From contig OZ038422.1 in the NCBI GenBank assembly GCA_964036155.1, positions 66,239,201-66,303,200 of the forward strand: a stretch of 64,000 nucleotides of DNA, in the 5' to 3' direction. Below, one piece after another: positions 47,458 to 59,400 of the stretch. Under the pieces are notes generated by a model. That model had not been told where the DNA came from. It saw only the letters and a list, made by a program, of their open reading frames with translations, and did not search any database. The position numbers and the translations under genes were made by a program. Each line of letters opens with the position of its first letter. The stretch's first letter is position 1. Source of the DNA: Diploscapter coronatus (lineage: Eukaryota; Nematoda; Chromadorea; Rhabditida; Rhabditidae).

Positions 47458-49169
47458 CTAATTCGCCTCGTCCTCCTCGCCCCCAGTTGATTCGAGTCTG
47501 AACGGAATGGCGCTGTGCTGTTTGTTGCGCAGAATAGCCTGAGGACCGCTCATTCCCTGAAAAAAACGATTTTTTAAAAATAATAACTTTTCCTAGACCC
47601 TTTGTTTTCTACTCGCTTTTAGAAGTGAATATGAAGAGAAAGGAAAAAAGTAGGTATGAAATACAGGATGTCTTTTTCTAAAATAATTCCCTCAAGATCG
47701 GATGATTCCGTGTAATTTCAAATTGTTGTTCAAAATTCTAGTTCCAATTAAAGAGTTTATAAACAGTTTTGAAAGTTCGTAAAATTAAATTATTTTCGAA
47801 GCGAAAGGTCAAACTAAGTATGCAATATACTTAGAATTCAACGCTTTCTCAAAGAAAAACTACTTACATGCGGGACTTTAGCCATGAGTTTGGATGTGCA
47901 GGGCGAGAGCATGCTGTCGGACGGAGAGGACATGTGCAGCTCCTTCTGGATGATGCGACGGTTTCGCACTGCAGCCGGGGTCTGGTGCTTTAGCAACACT
48001 CTCTGAAAACACATCCACTTCTTTAATGAGTATTTTCGATAAACATTAACAAAAACCATGATTTTTTGTCAAAATTTGGAAAATTGTCGACATAATATTT
48101 CTTTTCAAGCTTGAAAAAATGAGGTATAAACTTTAGGAAGATTTTATCGTTGAAGTAATGAATATCTAGACAAAAATGAGTACCTGCTCATTGTCAGCGT
48201 GGGAAGTGTTTTCCTCGTCGTCGCTCTGCATTTCCTCCTCCTTAAAATTCGAAAAAATTAAAATTTGGTATCGAATTCTCTATTTTATTTATGGCTTGAT
48301 TAGTTTCCGTTTAAAAATGTAGTTAAAATGCAGTGAGACATTGCTATCATTTCGATTCTTGGCTGCGAGCACTTTGTTCCCACGAGTGAGCACTTTGTTA
48401 CCAAGAGTGAGCACTTTGTTACCACAAGTGAGCACTTTGTTCCCAAAGCAGAAATAGTGTAGGATAAGAAGAAAAAAAGGGGAGAAATAGCGTTTGGTAA
48501 CAAAGTGCTCACTCGTGGGAACAAAATGCTCACTTTTATTCTACTCTTTGGTAACAAAGTGCTCGCAGCCTCGATTCTTACCTGCTGCTCGGCATTGGTA
48601 CTCGACTGCTTGGTGTTTTTGGGCGTCACTTCAGCGCCTCCATCCATCGACACGTCCTTAAAATGACTCGTTTTCTCCAAAAAGAAAGGATCAAGTTTTT
48701 TAACTTCCTAGATTTTTGAAAATCGACATAAAATTCAGGATTTAAAAAAAAATATATTCATTCGTGCCAATCAAGAATCTCAAATCAGGATCTTTTCTCG
48801 TTACATCTATGATCGATTTTCAGATTCATGAACACACAGTGACAACAACACCACGTTCATGAGCCTGAACGGCAACTGAGAAATGACGGGATGATATGAG
48901 AACGTGATCTCTATCTTTTCCCACGCTATTTCTCCCTACCTTTTCACCCTCCTCTATTCCTAACTATGTCACGTCACTTCAAAATTTTCGCCTGAACAGA
49001 ACTTTATTTTCCGTACCTGAATTCGACGTGCCGCCTGTTGATTGCTGGGGGTGTGTGGCTCGGCGGCCCCGACCACATCCATTCTGTCTGCTTGTCCCTC
49101 TTCCGCTCCCATTCTCATTCCATCAGCCTCGTCAATTCGTTCAGTCAGTTGTTCGCGAGTCGACGTCAT
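47458..49169 (-). CDS. Small acidic, SP-rich protein of unknown function
   Basis: Five exons join at phase 0 (49169-49017, 48656-48582, 48240-48184, 48002-47868, 47556-47458) for 172 residues. The N-terminal half is acidic and disordered (EEEMQSDDEENTSHADNEQ). The most structured and probably conserved part is RNRRIIQKELHMSSPSDSML, followed by SPCTSKLMAKVPHGM, which has two Ser-Pro sites and looks like a kinase-regulated short motif region. The protein ends FRLESTGGEDEAN. No signal or membrane segment. Introns 1 and 2 use AAG acceptors (TTTTAAG). A 210-bp MITE sits in intron 2 directly next to the donor of exon 2. I do not recognise the family; a small cell-cycle or signalling regulator is conceivable. 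Confidence 0.65.
48352..48579. mobile_element. 210-bp MITE with 9-bp target duplication and internal 21-bp repeats
   Basis: The element 48361-48570 has perfect 18-bp inverted ends (GGCTGCGAGCACTTTGTT and its complement). Exact 9-bp copies of TCGATTCTT flank it (48352-48360 and 48571-48579), as expected for a Mutator-like insertion. Inside, the terminal motif GAGCACTTTGTT(A/C)CC is repeated at about 21-bp spacing: four copies forward on the left and three inverted on the right, so the whole element can fold into a long hairpin. It lies in intron 2 of the acidic protein gene, and the right-hand duplication overlaps the splice donor sequence (GTAAGAATCGA on minus). Confidence 0.85.
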
Positions 49170-49847
49170 TTTCCAGCGAACACTGTCAGCTCAAACAAAA
49201 TGAATAATGAAGCGAAAGATGACGAATTTCGAAAATATATAGCGAAAAATGAAAGGAGAAAATTCAAATGGCCACTTTTCGCGCCGACAAAGTGATGAAG
49301 GCGAAGAGAGATTGAAAGAGAAAGAAAGGTTTTTTCCTTATCGGGGTCATTTTCAAAACAGAAAGTAAGATCAAACGCATTCCGATTTATCGTAAACTTG
49401 CGAAAATCTATCGAGAAATTTATGAAAATTTTGGTCTTGAAACTGGCAGAAGAATAAATGAAAAAAAAACTATTCGAAGCGAGAAATCAAGAAGTACCGA
49501 CGGCTTTAAAGATAGGTTAAAATTAGGTTCCAGCAGTTTTAAGTCATTTTCAAAAATTTGTTCAAGAAATTGAGGGGAAATTTCCGAACTACGGTTTTTT
49601 TTTCAGATAAATCTGAAGAACCATTTGTAGAATGTGTGAGGAAAGTTTTTAAAAAAGATTTTGAGTGAAAAAAACATGGGTGAACGAATTTTTTTTTAAG
49701 AAACTAAAGAAAATATTAGGTGGCCGTCCAATGAGAGAAGAAATGAGAAAGAGCGTGAAAAATCTCGAGAGAAAGTGAGAAAAAGAAATGAAATAGCAAG
49801 TGGCTGAAATGAATAATGATATCATTTTAATCAGTTTCTCGATTTTT

Positions 49848-49996
49848 GGGTCCGTTCAGCTTTAGTTGCAATGCAACTTGCAACTCACTCGAAATAGCAT
49901 GGAAAGTGAAGAGAGCGCGATTGCACCATTTTATGCTCTCGATTTTCCATGCTATTTCGAGCAAGTTGCAAGTTACAACTAGGTCTGGACGAGCCC
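49848..49996. mobile_element. 149-bp MITE/hairpin, degenerate
   Basis: Imperfect inverted arms span about 49848-49911 and 49934-49996, with a shared core CTCGAAATAGCATGGAAA and its complement. The ends are GGG and CCC, and the flanks share GATTTTT on both sides, suggesting an old 9-10 bp duplication. The rest of the intergenic stretch 49170-50623 shows no gene. Confidence 0.55.
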
Positions 49997-50623
49997 TTTG
50001 ATTTTTTCATAATCTTCTTCTCCACAATTCTAATAATTTTTAATTTAAAAAATTCACTTTTTATCCAAAACAGTCACTTTTATGCGAATTAACCGGCTAT
50101 TTGAGGAGACTGAAACTTTCAAAGTTCGTATCTTTGCAGTCTTATCGGATTCTGATGATTTTTTCCGGATTTATTGGTCCGGAATGGAACTTCAAATTTT
50201 ACATATTCTGTGATAATAAAGTCCACTTTTCTTAGAAACGCTTTTATCACATAGTTTGCCAAGACGTGTCTATAGGATGTTGGCTTTTCACGCAGAATCA
50301 ATTGTTGTACTTGCTAAACGTTTATTATCCTCTTCTGACTAGACTCGTAACGACTAGGAAATTGATCGAAATTTTGAAAATTGTGAAGATTTTCAATGAC
50401 TTTTCCGATTTCTCCTCCGCCAAGACATTCTCTTCGTCGGTAGAAAACGCACATCTAAAATGTTCATTTTTCAAAACTTGAAACAAAATCATTTTTTGAT
50501 CATCTTGAAGATTTTCATCGGGATTCTTTCTCTGATAAAGAACTTATTCAGACCAGTTAAAAAGAACTCATAAAAATCAAGTCCCGAAAATTTTCCGAAA
50601 AGTTTGATCTTTGTTCATTTTTC

Positions 50624-52989
50624 CTAAATTAAGAAAATTGCCTGTCCGCTAGCAACAGCTCTGAATGGCAGGCAGGCCCTGACGTGGAATTGTTGAGTGT
50701 CTGCATTCCATCGAAGTTCACATCGAATTGGCTCATGAGTTCGTTGGATTCGACAAAATAATGGGGCATCTGATTTTTAAATTCGTGAATTTGAAATTTC
50801 ATGCAGAAAGAATTCTATCCGGTGAAAACATTTTTAGAACTTTTCTAACAAAAATGTACTAAGCTCTCCATTTTTCTTTACTAAATTCAAATGAAGTGTC
50901 TAGTAAAAATTACCCGAATCTATCAATTTTCCACTGATAAGGTGCAAGTTTTCTAGCGAGAATTCGGTGGCGAACAGGTATGGATTATGGGTGCCGGCAC
51001 ACTGAAAACTCAATCATTTTGAAAAAAAAACAATCATTTCCTGGAAAGTTTGAAAAGCCCTCGGGAATATAGCTTTGATAAGAAAGAATTTGGAATATTA
51101 CAAAGAAGGAAACCAAACTTCCTACCGCTAGAACAGTATTCGTTTCGATGTCGATGTCTCCAACGAAGAATTTGAGGTGGCTCATTCTGGAGGAGTGCAG
51201 ATGCAGTCTTTTTCCGATTGTGAAATGATGCACACCAGAATGGGTCGCCAGTCTTTCTCCGTCTAGCGTCACGATGTCACCTTCTTTCGGTTCTGTGTAC
51301 TAAAATTTGAAAGAATTAGATTCTATTTCTAGATAAGACATGTTTCTAGATGTTTAATATTTTTTCAAAATGAAGTTCTGCTTCAAAAAGTCATTTGAGA
51401 TGTCGGAACTTCAGATTATTTCGAGAAAAACTTGATCTTCATCATCGTCCATTACCAACCTTCATATTTTAATCTCTTTCATTCTTTCGAATTTTTCTTT
51501 AGCGACTTTAAAAATCCCTGTGCTTATTTTGAAAATTTGTTGAATTTCGAACGCTCGCGTGATGGGGTGACAGGTAGAGAAAAATGGGGGAATGGAGAGT
51601 GAAAAGTGGAGTAACCTGATCCATAAACTCGTCGAAATTGTTCCGCTTCCCGACAAAACAGATGCCCATACTCTGAAAACACAATCATTAGAAATTTGTT
51701 GCGAAAATCTTGATTTTTAAATTTAAATTTTCTTCTAACTCGTTAAAAGACATTATCTTGCATAAAACATGAAATTTAGAGGAAATCGTAGTCTCCACAC
51801 TAATTCATTTAAGTAAACTCTATTTTCAGCTTTCTTCATTTAGAAAATTTTTAAAAGTCGAAGATTACCTCCGGTTTCCTCGAAACATCATCGAATCCCT
51901 GTTCTCTGGCGATTCGTTTGACGATGGGCTTAGTGAGTGATCCGAGAGGGAAGATGGCCTGCCTGAGCTGCAACTGCGAGAGAGTGCACAGGAAGTACGT
52001 CTGGTCTTTGAGTCGATCCACCGCTGTCAGCAGCTTTGCCCCTGCAATCATTGCTGGATTTTCATTCGCAATCATCCGTAGATGTTTGATTGTCATTTCA
52101 AAAACTATTCTTCTTTTAGGAAAACGTTTCGTTTTTTGTCTGAAGACATAGATTTAGCGTAATTGGTGGAATATTTCTTTTTCACAGTTCTCTTCGTTTC
52201 ATTTTTCTGGTTATGCATTTCGCATGTTGAAAAAGCAATTATTTTTTCTGGAGACGTAGTGAAAAATGAAAAACTACCCCCACCACTCCGACTCCTCGAA
52301 ATCGTTGCGTAATGTCCCGTAGCGATGAATTTGGCGCCTAATTTCTTGATCGCGAAATCGTGCAGGTGACGAAATTTGATGTGTCGATTGCAGGCGATGT
52401 CAGGCACAATTGTTCGGCCTCGACGGTAATTTTCTACCATTCCTCTGAAAATCTTGCCATTTCACAAATTCGAAAGTCTCTATTTTAGCCACCAAAAAAA
52501 AACAAAATGATCAGTCTTTTAAAAATAAAAAATAAACAAACTCACACGAAAACCTCGTTCCAATATTCCTTTACAAAGTTGACAGTTTCGAAAGGGATCT
52601 TCAATTTCCTGGCGACTTCTTTAGCATCTGCCTCGTCCACTGTCCGTGTGCACTGCGAAGTGCCTTCTTCTACTGGGTCCCAGTTTATCTGGAATTATAT
52701 TCAAGTTTTTTCCTTCGAAGGAACGTTTTTTGCTATTTTCAATATTGATATTGTTGTTTTCCATTGACTAACACTATTTATTAAAAAACTGTCCAAACTT
52801 CCACGAATCGAATGAAGTATTTTTCTCGAAATCTTTATCATACATCTTTTGAATGCATAAAACAATTTTCGAAAAAATACGTACCATATGAACTCCCACA
52901 AGATCGTATCCGGCTCGTTTCAAAAGGAATGCAGAAACAGCGCTGTCGACACCCCCTGACAACGCGATTGCAACCCGTCCTTTCAGCAT
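50624..52989 (-). CDS. trmu: Mitochondrial tRNA-specific 2-thiouridylase (TRMU/MTU1, MnmA family)
   Basis: Eight exons (52989-52885, 52688-52546, 52444-52284, 52041-51869, 51672-51616, 51299-51126, 51001-50935, 50769-50624) give 341 residues that follow bacterial MnmA throughout. Landmarks are the PP-loop [10 protein letters not shown] at residues about 9-18, [16 protein letters not shown] with the nucleophilic-type Cys101, [18 protein letters not shown], and GICFVG with Cys199 forming the catalytic pair. The enzyme uses ATP and a sulfur carrier to thiolate U34 of mitochondrial tRNAs for Lys, Glu and Gln. The ATG directly follows an acceptor (TTCTTCAG), fitting a spliced-leader site. The C-terminal barrel ends early ([13 protein letters not shown] then TAG), lacking the usual final FYxGxxCLGGGxI segment. 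It begins about 310 bp downstream of the complex I assembly gene on the same strand, as in an operon. Confidence 0.92.
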
Positions 52990-53299
52990 CTGAAGAATGC
53001 CGTAGTCTTCAAATAAAAAATTGAAAAATCAATGCAATTTTCAATGGATATCCACTGAATTTATCAAATATCGAAAAAAAAAATATTTAGAAAGCATTTA
53101 TTCGACCCGTCATCTAATAAAACAACGATGCGAAAAGCACCATAAAAATGTTGAGCATCTAAAACTAGAAAGAAAACAATAAATACATAGATCGATGCCT
53201 AAAATCTAAAGCTAGAAAATCAAATTTTGTAACATCTAGATAACTACAGTAAGGCAAAATCTAACTAAATGGATAAAATAAAGTTGACCTTGATCAACC

Positions 53300-55934
53300 T
53301 CAATCTGACTGATCCTTCTTCTCACCAGAAACAGCTTTTCCTTTTTCTTTTGGTTCCTGATTTTCTTTCGCCTTAGCTCTTTCCAGGTACTGCTTGAGCT
53401 TTTCTTCAGCCTGAAATATACGCGTTTGCTTTGATGAAAAATGCCAAAATTCTGAAGAAAATACACTAATCTTGTTAGGGTGATCGTATGTCCGTAAATA
53501 CTGCAATTTTAACTTGGGCAAGTGTCTTTACAAACCAAAAACTCTAATTAAAATAATAGGGATGATTTTGAACCTCGAGTAAAAATGTAAGGCACTCAGT
53601 CATGTTCATTAACGAGTGCGAATCACGCCTTTTTTACTCCCAAATACGTAGATCGCGGAGAAAATATCAATCACCGGATTTTTTATTGGAATTCAGTAGC
53701 AACCAAGAGTAGACTAAACATATGCATTTACCTCACTAGCATGATCCAGGCTTTCGTGCAGCCGTTCGTGCTCCTTTTGACGGACCTCGTGTATGGCGTC
53801 GAGAAGCTTCTGCTTTTCCTCCTTCTCCATCTAAGTCGCAGTGAGTTATTAAATTAAATTTAGCTATGATAGGTTTTTCTTTCAATTCAGACAAATTTCC
53901 CAAGTATTTTTCTTATGTCAAACACGAAAGATAAGAAATGGAAGTCTTCACTCACATTTTCAAATTCATCCTTGGACGGCAGAGGTTTGGATTGAGCCCA
54001 CTTCTCTTTGATTTTTCTCCAGTTTTCGGACTAAAAATTGAATTTTTAAATAAAAAGACAATTCGAAACTCACATCGAATATGGCAAGGAAGTCGTGCTC
54101 GGGGACGCGTCCCTTGCAGTAATCGTACAGATAGTCCAAATCCTCTCTGAATACGATCTGAAACGAAATAATAGTTCGTTAAAAATTATTTCAGTATAGA
54201 ATGTAGCATATTTTTCCACATGGTGAAATTGTGTGTAAAACAAGCTACTTTAGATTCTCATTGTGAAAAAATTCTCTTCTGAATGACTATTATTGAAGGA
54301 AAACTTCGAAAACAAAGGAAAGTTACCTGTTGCTTTTCAACTTTCTCGAAAACTCTGAAATACTCGAAAATGTTATCCAACATTTCCGGCTCCATTCGCT
54401 TTACCATCGGGTGTTCTTCGGTCATGTACAGTAATTCATCTCTGAAATTCATCACTTAAAAGATAGAAAATAAAAACATAATCTAAGTATGATATTCTGC
54501 GGTTTGAAAATTTGACAAATCAGAAAACAGAAATAGAAAAAAATCAGAATTGAACATCGAACTTGACCTTGAAAATTTTTGCATGTAAACAATTTGAAAG
54601 GAAAAAACTTACTCTCGTTTCCGATGCAGAAGAATGTACTTTTCCCTAGATTCGGTGAGTTCGTTTCGAGCTCGAAGATACTGAAAAAAAACAAAATAGT
54701 TTATAGAAAAGCCACTTTTTGGAAAATTGTCTGAAAGATTTTCATTAAAATGTGCTATTTCATTCAAAGTAACTACTTTCACAAATTTTAGAAAATGTTT
54801 TTTCAGTAAAAAATAAAACCAACCTGTAGAACCTCCCTGAAGGTGAGCCGCTTGTCGGGGATTTTGTCGTCTGGTGGCTCGTAGAAACCGAATTCCCAAT
54901 TCCTGTCGTACTTTCGCATTTGCTGTTCGGCAGCATGGGAAGGCAACTCTCTGGAATTTTGATGAACATTCAAAATAATAGTTTTTTTTTCAGAAATTCA
55001 ACTTTATGGACTAGAAGAAACCGTAATTTTTCAGCAAAAATAGGCTTTTTCAAGAAAAAGCTTACTTTTCCGAAACCCATCTTTCGGGTGGATCAGTGGA
55101 TTTGATCGTGATTTTGTTGACATGTTCCACCAACTCCACCTTCTTCGCGTTGAGTTCCTGAAAATAAAGAGTAAATTAAATAGAAAAAAGCCTCGACCTG
55201 TTGTATTTTGCTCCTGACTTCGGGATCTGTCGGTCCCCGTTGCTTTTCAGTCGGGTATTTGGGAGGGACGACTTTCGCCTGCCCGGCCTCGATTTTCTCG
55301 AATTGCTCCAGAGCATTGCCTCTGTATCTGAAAAAAAAACAATTAAATTAAAGAAAATTTCTTGAGCGAAAAGTAGAGAGCACAGGCTCCGCCCCTGCGA
55401 ATGCGCAACATGTAACAAAAACGCTAGTGAGGGAGCTCTAAACATGGGAAACAAGTGTTCCTCAAAGGCTAAATGCCATAATAACCCTTACAAAACGGTT
55501 CTGTACCAAAATCAACCCATTTTTCCCTGAAAAAACCTGCAAGCAGTTTGAAGTTTGCGAAAACGTGCTCATTTTGGGGTCCGGAAAATGTTGATTCTTT
55601 CGTTCAAAATCAATTTTTATTTGATTTTTCTCATCAAAAGCCTTAGCTACTCCAGAATACATCTTCCTGAGCAAAAAATTATAGCGGAATATGGTTTTTG
55701 TGAATTTGCCTGCGTTCTCTAGCGGTTTCTAGAAAGAACGAATATTTCAAAGTTTGGTTTGGTTTTTAAGAAACTTGTTTTTTTTCTCTTTAGCAACATT
55801 TTTCTTTTTAAAGTACCCTGAAATATTCGGTTTTAAAATTGAATTACTAACTTAAAAAAACGAAAAGTAAAGAACAATTTCACCCACTTGCTGGCCTCGG
55901 CTTTTCGCGTGAAGGCGTGCCATAGCCGCTTCAT
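53300..55934 (-). CDS. NDUFAF4-like mitochondrial complex I assembly factor, C-terminally extended
   Basis: Ten exons (55934-55888, 55327-55198, 55157-55066, 54950-54824, 54680-54613, 54441-54327, 54157-54074, 54030-53956, 53830-53732, 53410-53300) join in phase to 315 residues. The order of features matches animal NDUFAF4: a short N-terminus, RGNALEQFEKIEAGQAKVVP followed by PKYPT, KITIKSTDPPERW, then KIPDKRLTFREVLQYL and a final LDNIFEYFRVFEKVEKQ before the usual end. Here about 120 more residues follow: FREDLDYLYDYCKGRVPEHD, a WRKIKEKW segment and a charged coiled-coil tail (KLLDAIHEVRQKEHERLHES) ending KKDQSD. The assignment rests on remembered pattern similarity and is moderate. A membrane-associated role in early complex I assembly in mitochondria would follow. 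It heads a probable operon with TRMU and diverges from the DnaJ gene. Confidence 0.55.
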
Positions 55935-56454
55935 CTGAATCGAGAAAAATCGACGAAAATCCAAAAATTCCAAAGATGGCAAAATTCGAGACGATTCAAG
56001 TTTGCATCAGAGTGCGCGCCTTTGCATTGCAGATTTGCAAAATGGGCGTGGTCAATCAAACATTTGCCTCGCCTCTGCCTTCATCGATTATTTTCCGGTT
56101 TTCTCACCGTTCCAACCGAGTTTTATCCTCGATCCGATTTCGATATTTCTTCCTTGATCTCGAGAAAATCTCAACGAAATTAGAGTACATTTCTGAATTG
56201 GTTTTCTCGCTTCATTCCTTGAATTTCTCCTTCAACTCATTACTCATTTGTCATGTCGTCTTTCGATCTTCGCTATTTCTTATCTTCTGCTGTTCTTCAA
56301 GAAGTTCTTAAACAATAACTTTCTGGGAAATCTGTAGGAAAAAATTGAAAAAATGTACTCAGAAACATTTTGATATTCTTTAAAATGAAGTTCTTCGATT
56401 TTTTTTTATAAAAAAATGTTTCCGCATTTTTTCTATTTTATTTTCTGATTCTAG
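55935..56454. promoter_or_regulatory. Shared intergenic region of divergent genes
   Basis: 520 bp separate the start codons of the NDUFAF4-like gene (-) and the DnaJ gene (+), so it probably works as a bidirectional promoter. No specific site is recognised. The first codon of each gene directly follows an acceptor-like sequence (ATTCAG|ATG on minus, TTCTAG|ATG on plus), as at spliced-leader sites. Confidence 0.45.
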
Positions 56455-59400
56455 ATGAATCGGGACCAGGCGCAGGAATGCATGGACCGAGCACGAGCTG
56501 CGATCAAGCAGCTCGACGCAGACACTGCGCGGAAAATGTTGCTCAAGGCAAAGCGGCTCGACACCACACAGGAAATCGATTGTGAGTTGCTTTCGAGAAT
56601 TTCATCAACTTGTGAAATTCCTAAATGCGATTGGTTTCACCAGAAATTATATACAGAAAATTTTAAATTCTTGGGATGATTTTGAAATTTTAGCATTTAG
56701 GAGACGTGTACTTATCCTTGCGAAAGAATAAGTCATAAAATTTGTCATTCTGCAAATTTTTTGAAAACCATTCCACGGCATTTACTCGCTAACGGTCTCT
56801 GCGTCTCTAGATGATACTACGTTCACAAGTCACTTGCATTAATTAAGGAGGAGAAAATTTTGCGAATGGATTCTTGAATTTCATTGGTTTTCGTGAATTT
56901 TTCAGCGAATCCAGATGCTATAAAAAAAAAATTAGCGAGAGATTTTTCTCCGCCGTCTGGGCAGCACTCTGTATGCCTTTGCCTTCAGCAATACACTCCT
57001 TTACTCTGGCCCTTAGCGAGTAAATGCCGTGATTTGAACTTTGCATGTTTTACTTCAATACCCTGAAACATCCAACCAAAAATGGAAGGTGTTGAATTCC
57101 AAGGTACTTTGTGGCACTATGAATTCAGCACTTCCATGTTTACCTGATGGCTTGACGAAATAATTCCTTCGCAATTTTATTCTTTCTCTTTCCAGACCTG
57201 ATGAGCAAAGTAGACGCTCTAGCAGCGGGTCACCAGACGCATTCGAATCAGTCTTCGTCCGAGGATCGCAGCTATGCACACGACGATTACTACGAACAGC
57301 CGCACTACAGAGGCAGACGGCCGAAAAGTCCAGCTCAAGGTTGAAATTACTTCTTTTAGATCTCGTTGAACTTAACCTAATCATTTTTTCCAACGATGCA
57401 TCTCATCTTTTCACATACTTGCAAGATTTTTATATTTCTCGAAATTGCTTGCGAACGTCTCAGTTTTACAACATTTCATTTTTCCAGAGAGCAGTGCCCC
57501 GAAATCGAACGGTAATGTGTCCCATTCATCACCGGCCGCTCGGCAGCGATCCTCGTCTCGAACACCCAAACTCGGAGTTGACTACACTCAAGAGGCGAGT
57601 TTTTCTTTATCTACTTCCTTCAAATATTTTCTTACTTCTCTCAAAATAGCTCGCAATTTCCATGGTGGTAATTCCTTTTAAAAACCTCCGTCTAAATTCC
57701 TGAAATGTTTGAATTTTCGACTTTTTTCTTTTCTAAACTTTGCCTTTCAAATAAAATTTCCAATTTCAGCAACTGGACCTAGTGACTCGAATTCGCCATT
57801 GCAAGGACTATTACGAGATTTTGCGGGTAGAGAAATCGGCGGCGGACGGCGACATCAAACGGGAGTACAGAAAGATGGCTCTGCAGCTGCATCCCGACAA
57901 GTGCAGGGCGCCACATGCCACTGAGGCATTCAAAGGTACATTTTTAAATTCGCTAAAAAGGTAATTCGAGAAAGGATCCCAATTTAAATTTAAATAGTTT
58001 TACTATTAGGATATAGGACTGGCAGAAATCCTTATTCATTGGGTTTGGGGGTTCTTTTCCGAGCTGTCTTGAAAAATATAAATGAGTTTTGAGGGACGTT
58101 GAAAAATTCGAGATAAAAAAACGTGTTGATAAAGAAAAAAATGTCCATTTTTAAAGAAGTTAAAGTAGATTTTTTCAAATTTTAAAACTATTCAATTTTA
58201 AGCCCTGGGCAACGCCTACGCAGTTCTGTCAGACTCGGAGAAGCGGCGTCAATATGATTTGTATGGCGCAGAAGCAGCGAATGGCAATGCGCCCACTCGA
58301 AGGCGAGGAGACTTCTTCGATCACGACTATGCACACGGGTTTGAAGGTAGGTATATATTTTTGAAAGAGTAAAAATTTGGAATTTCAAGCTATTCACACC
58401 GTGAATAGGAGAATATCGCTAGCATTTCTCTACATGTTTGTAATATTCTATGGACTTGAAGCTTTCATTCTATTTTTCAAGAATTCATATTTCTATTCCA
58501 GCTGATCTCACTCCTGAGGAGATCTTCAACATGTTCTTTGGAGGCGGCTTCCCGTCGGACAGCATGAACAGGCGAAGGCACACCAGACATCACTACGAAC
58601 ATCATGCACAACATGAGGTTGACTTTAAACTTTCTCATTTAGAATTAGCGGAATTTGTCTGACATTATCAAACAACCCAGGGGAAATGTTCGTCTGGCTA
58701 ATCTTGAAATATTCCCTATATTTTTGAGTCTACCTCAAAACTTCTAAATCTTCCTTGATCTACACTATAATTGCCCAAGCTCCTATTTTAAAATATCATT
58801 CATGGCGTTTTTTATTTTTATAGAAAATTTTTTCAGAGTCCCCTTGGCCCTCTCCTGCAACTTCTTCCAATCATCGCCATTCTAGTTCTCGGTCTGCTGG
58901 CTCAGTTGATGGTGTCCGACCCGCCCTTTTCTCTCCATCATTCAAAGTAGGCAAATCTGAAAAGTGTAGTCTTTGTCTTTCTGAAAGTACACTTTCTATC
59001 CACGCTACTTGCCCTGACACTCGATAGATGACCTTTTCAATAATAAACCTTATTTAACTACCTTTCCTTCTTTTTGTATTCGTCACGCACATTTTTCCAG
59101 CAAATATCCGGTAAAACGAATCACGGCCGAGCTGAAAGTGCCCTACTTCGTGCGGCCAGATTTCGAGCAAGCCTACAAGGGACGCATCAAAATGGTATTC
59201 CAAGTTATTTTCTTCTTGAAAATTCGGAATTTTTCAGATCGAAAACCAAGTGGAAGATGAGTACATTCAAACGCTGCGCATGAACTGTTACAAGGAGCAG
59301 AATATACGTGAGTCCTTTTCAGTCATTATCTAGCGTTTTTATTCGAATATATTCTGAGTCGTCAAAATGATTTCTCGAAAACGTCCACTATTCTCTTTTG

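Noticed and set aside
56770..57031. DnaJ intron 1 element as an extra exon
   Set aside because: The 19-bp perfect inverted ends mark it as an insertion, and exons 1 and 2 already join in phase (EID|YLMSK).
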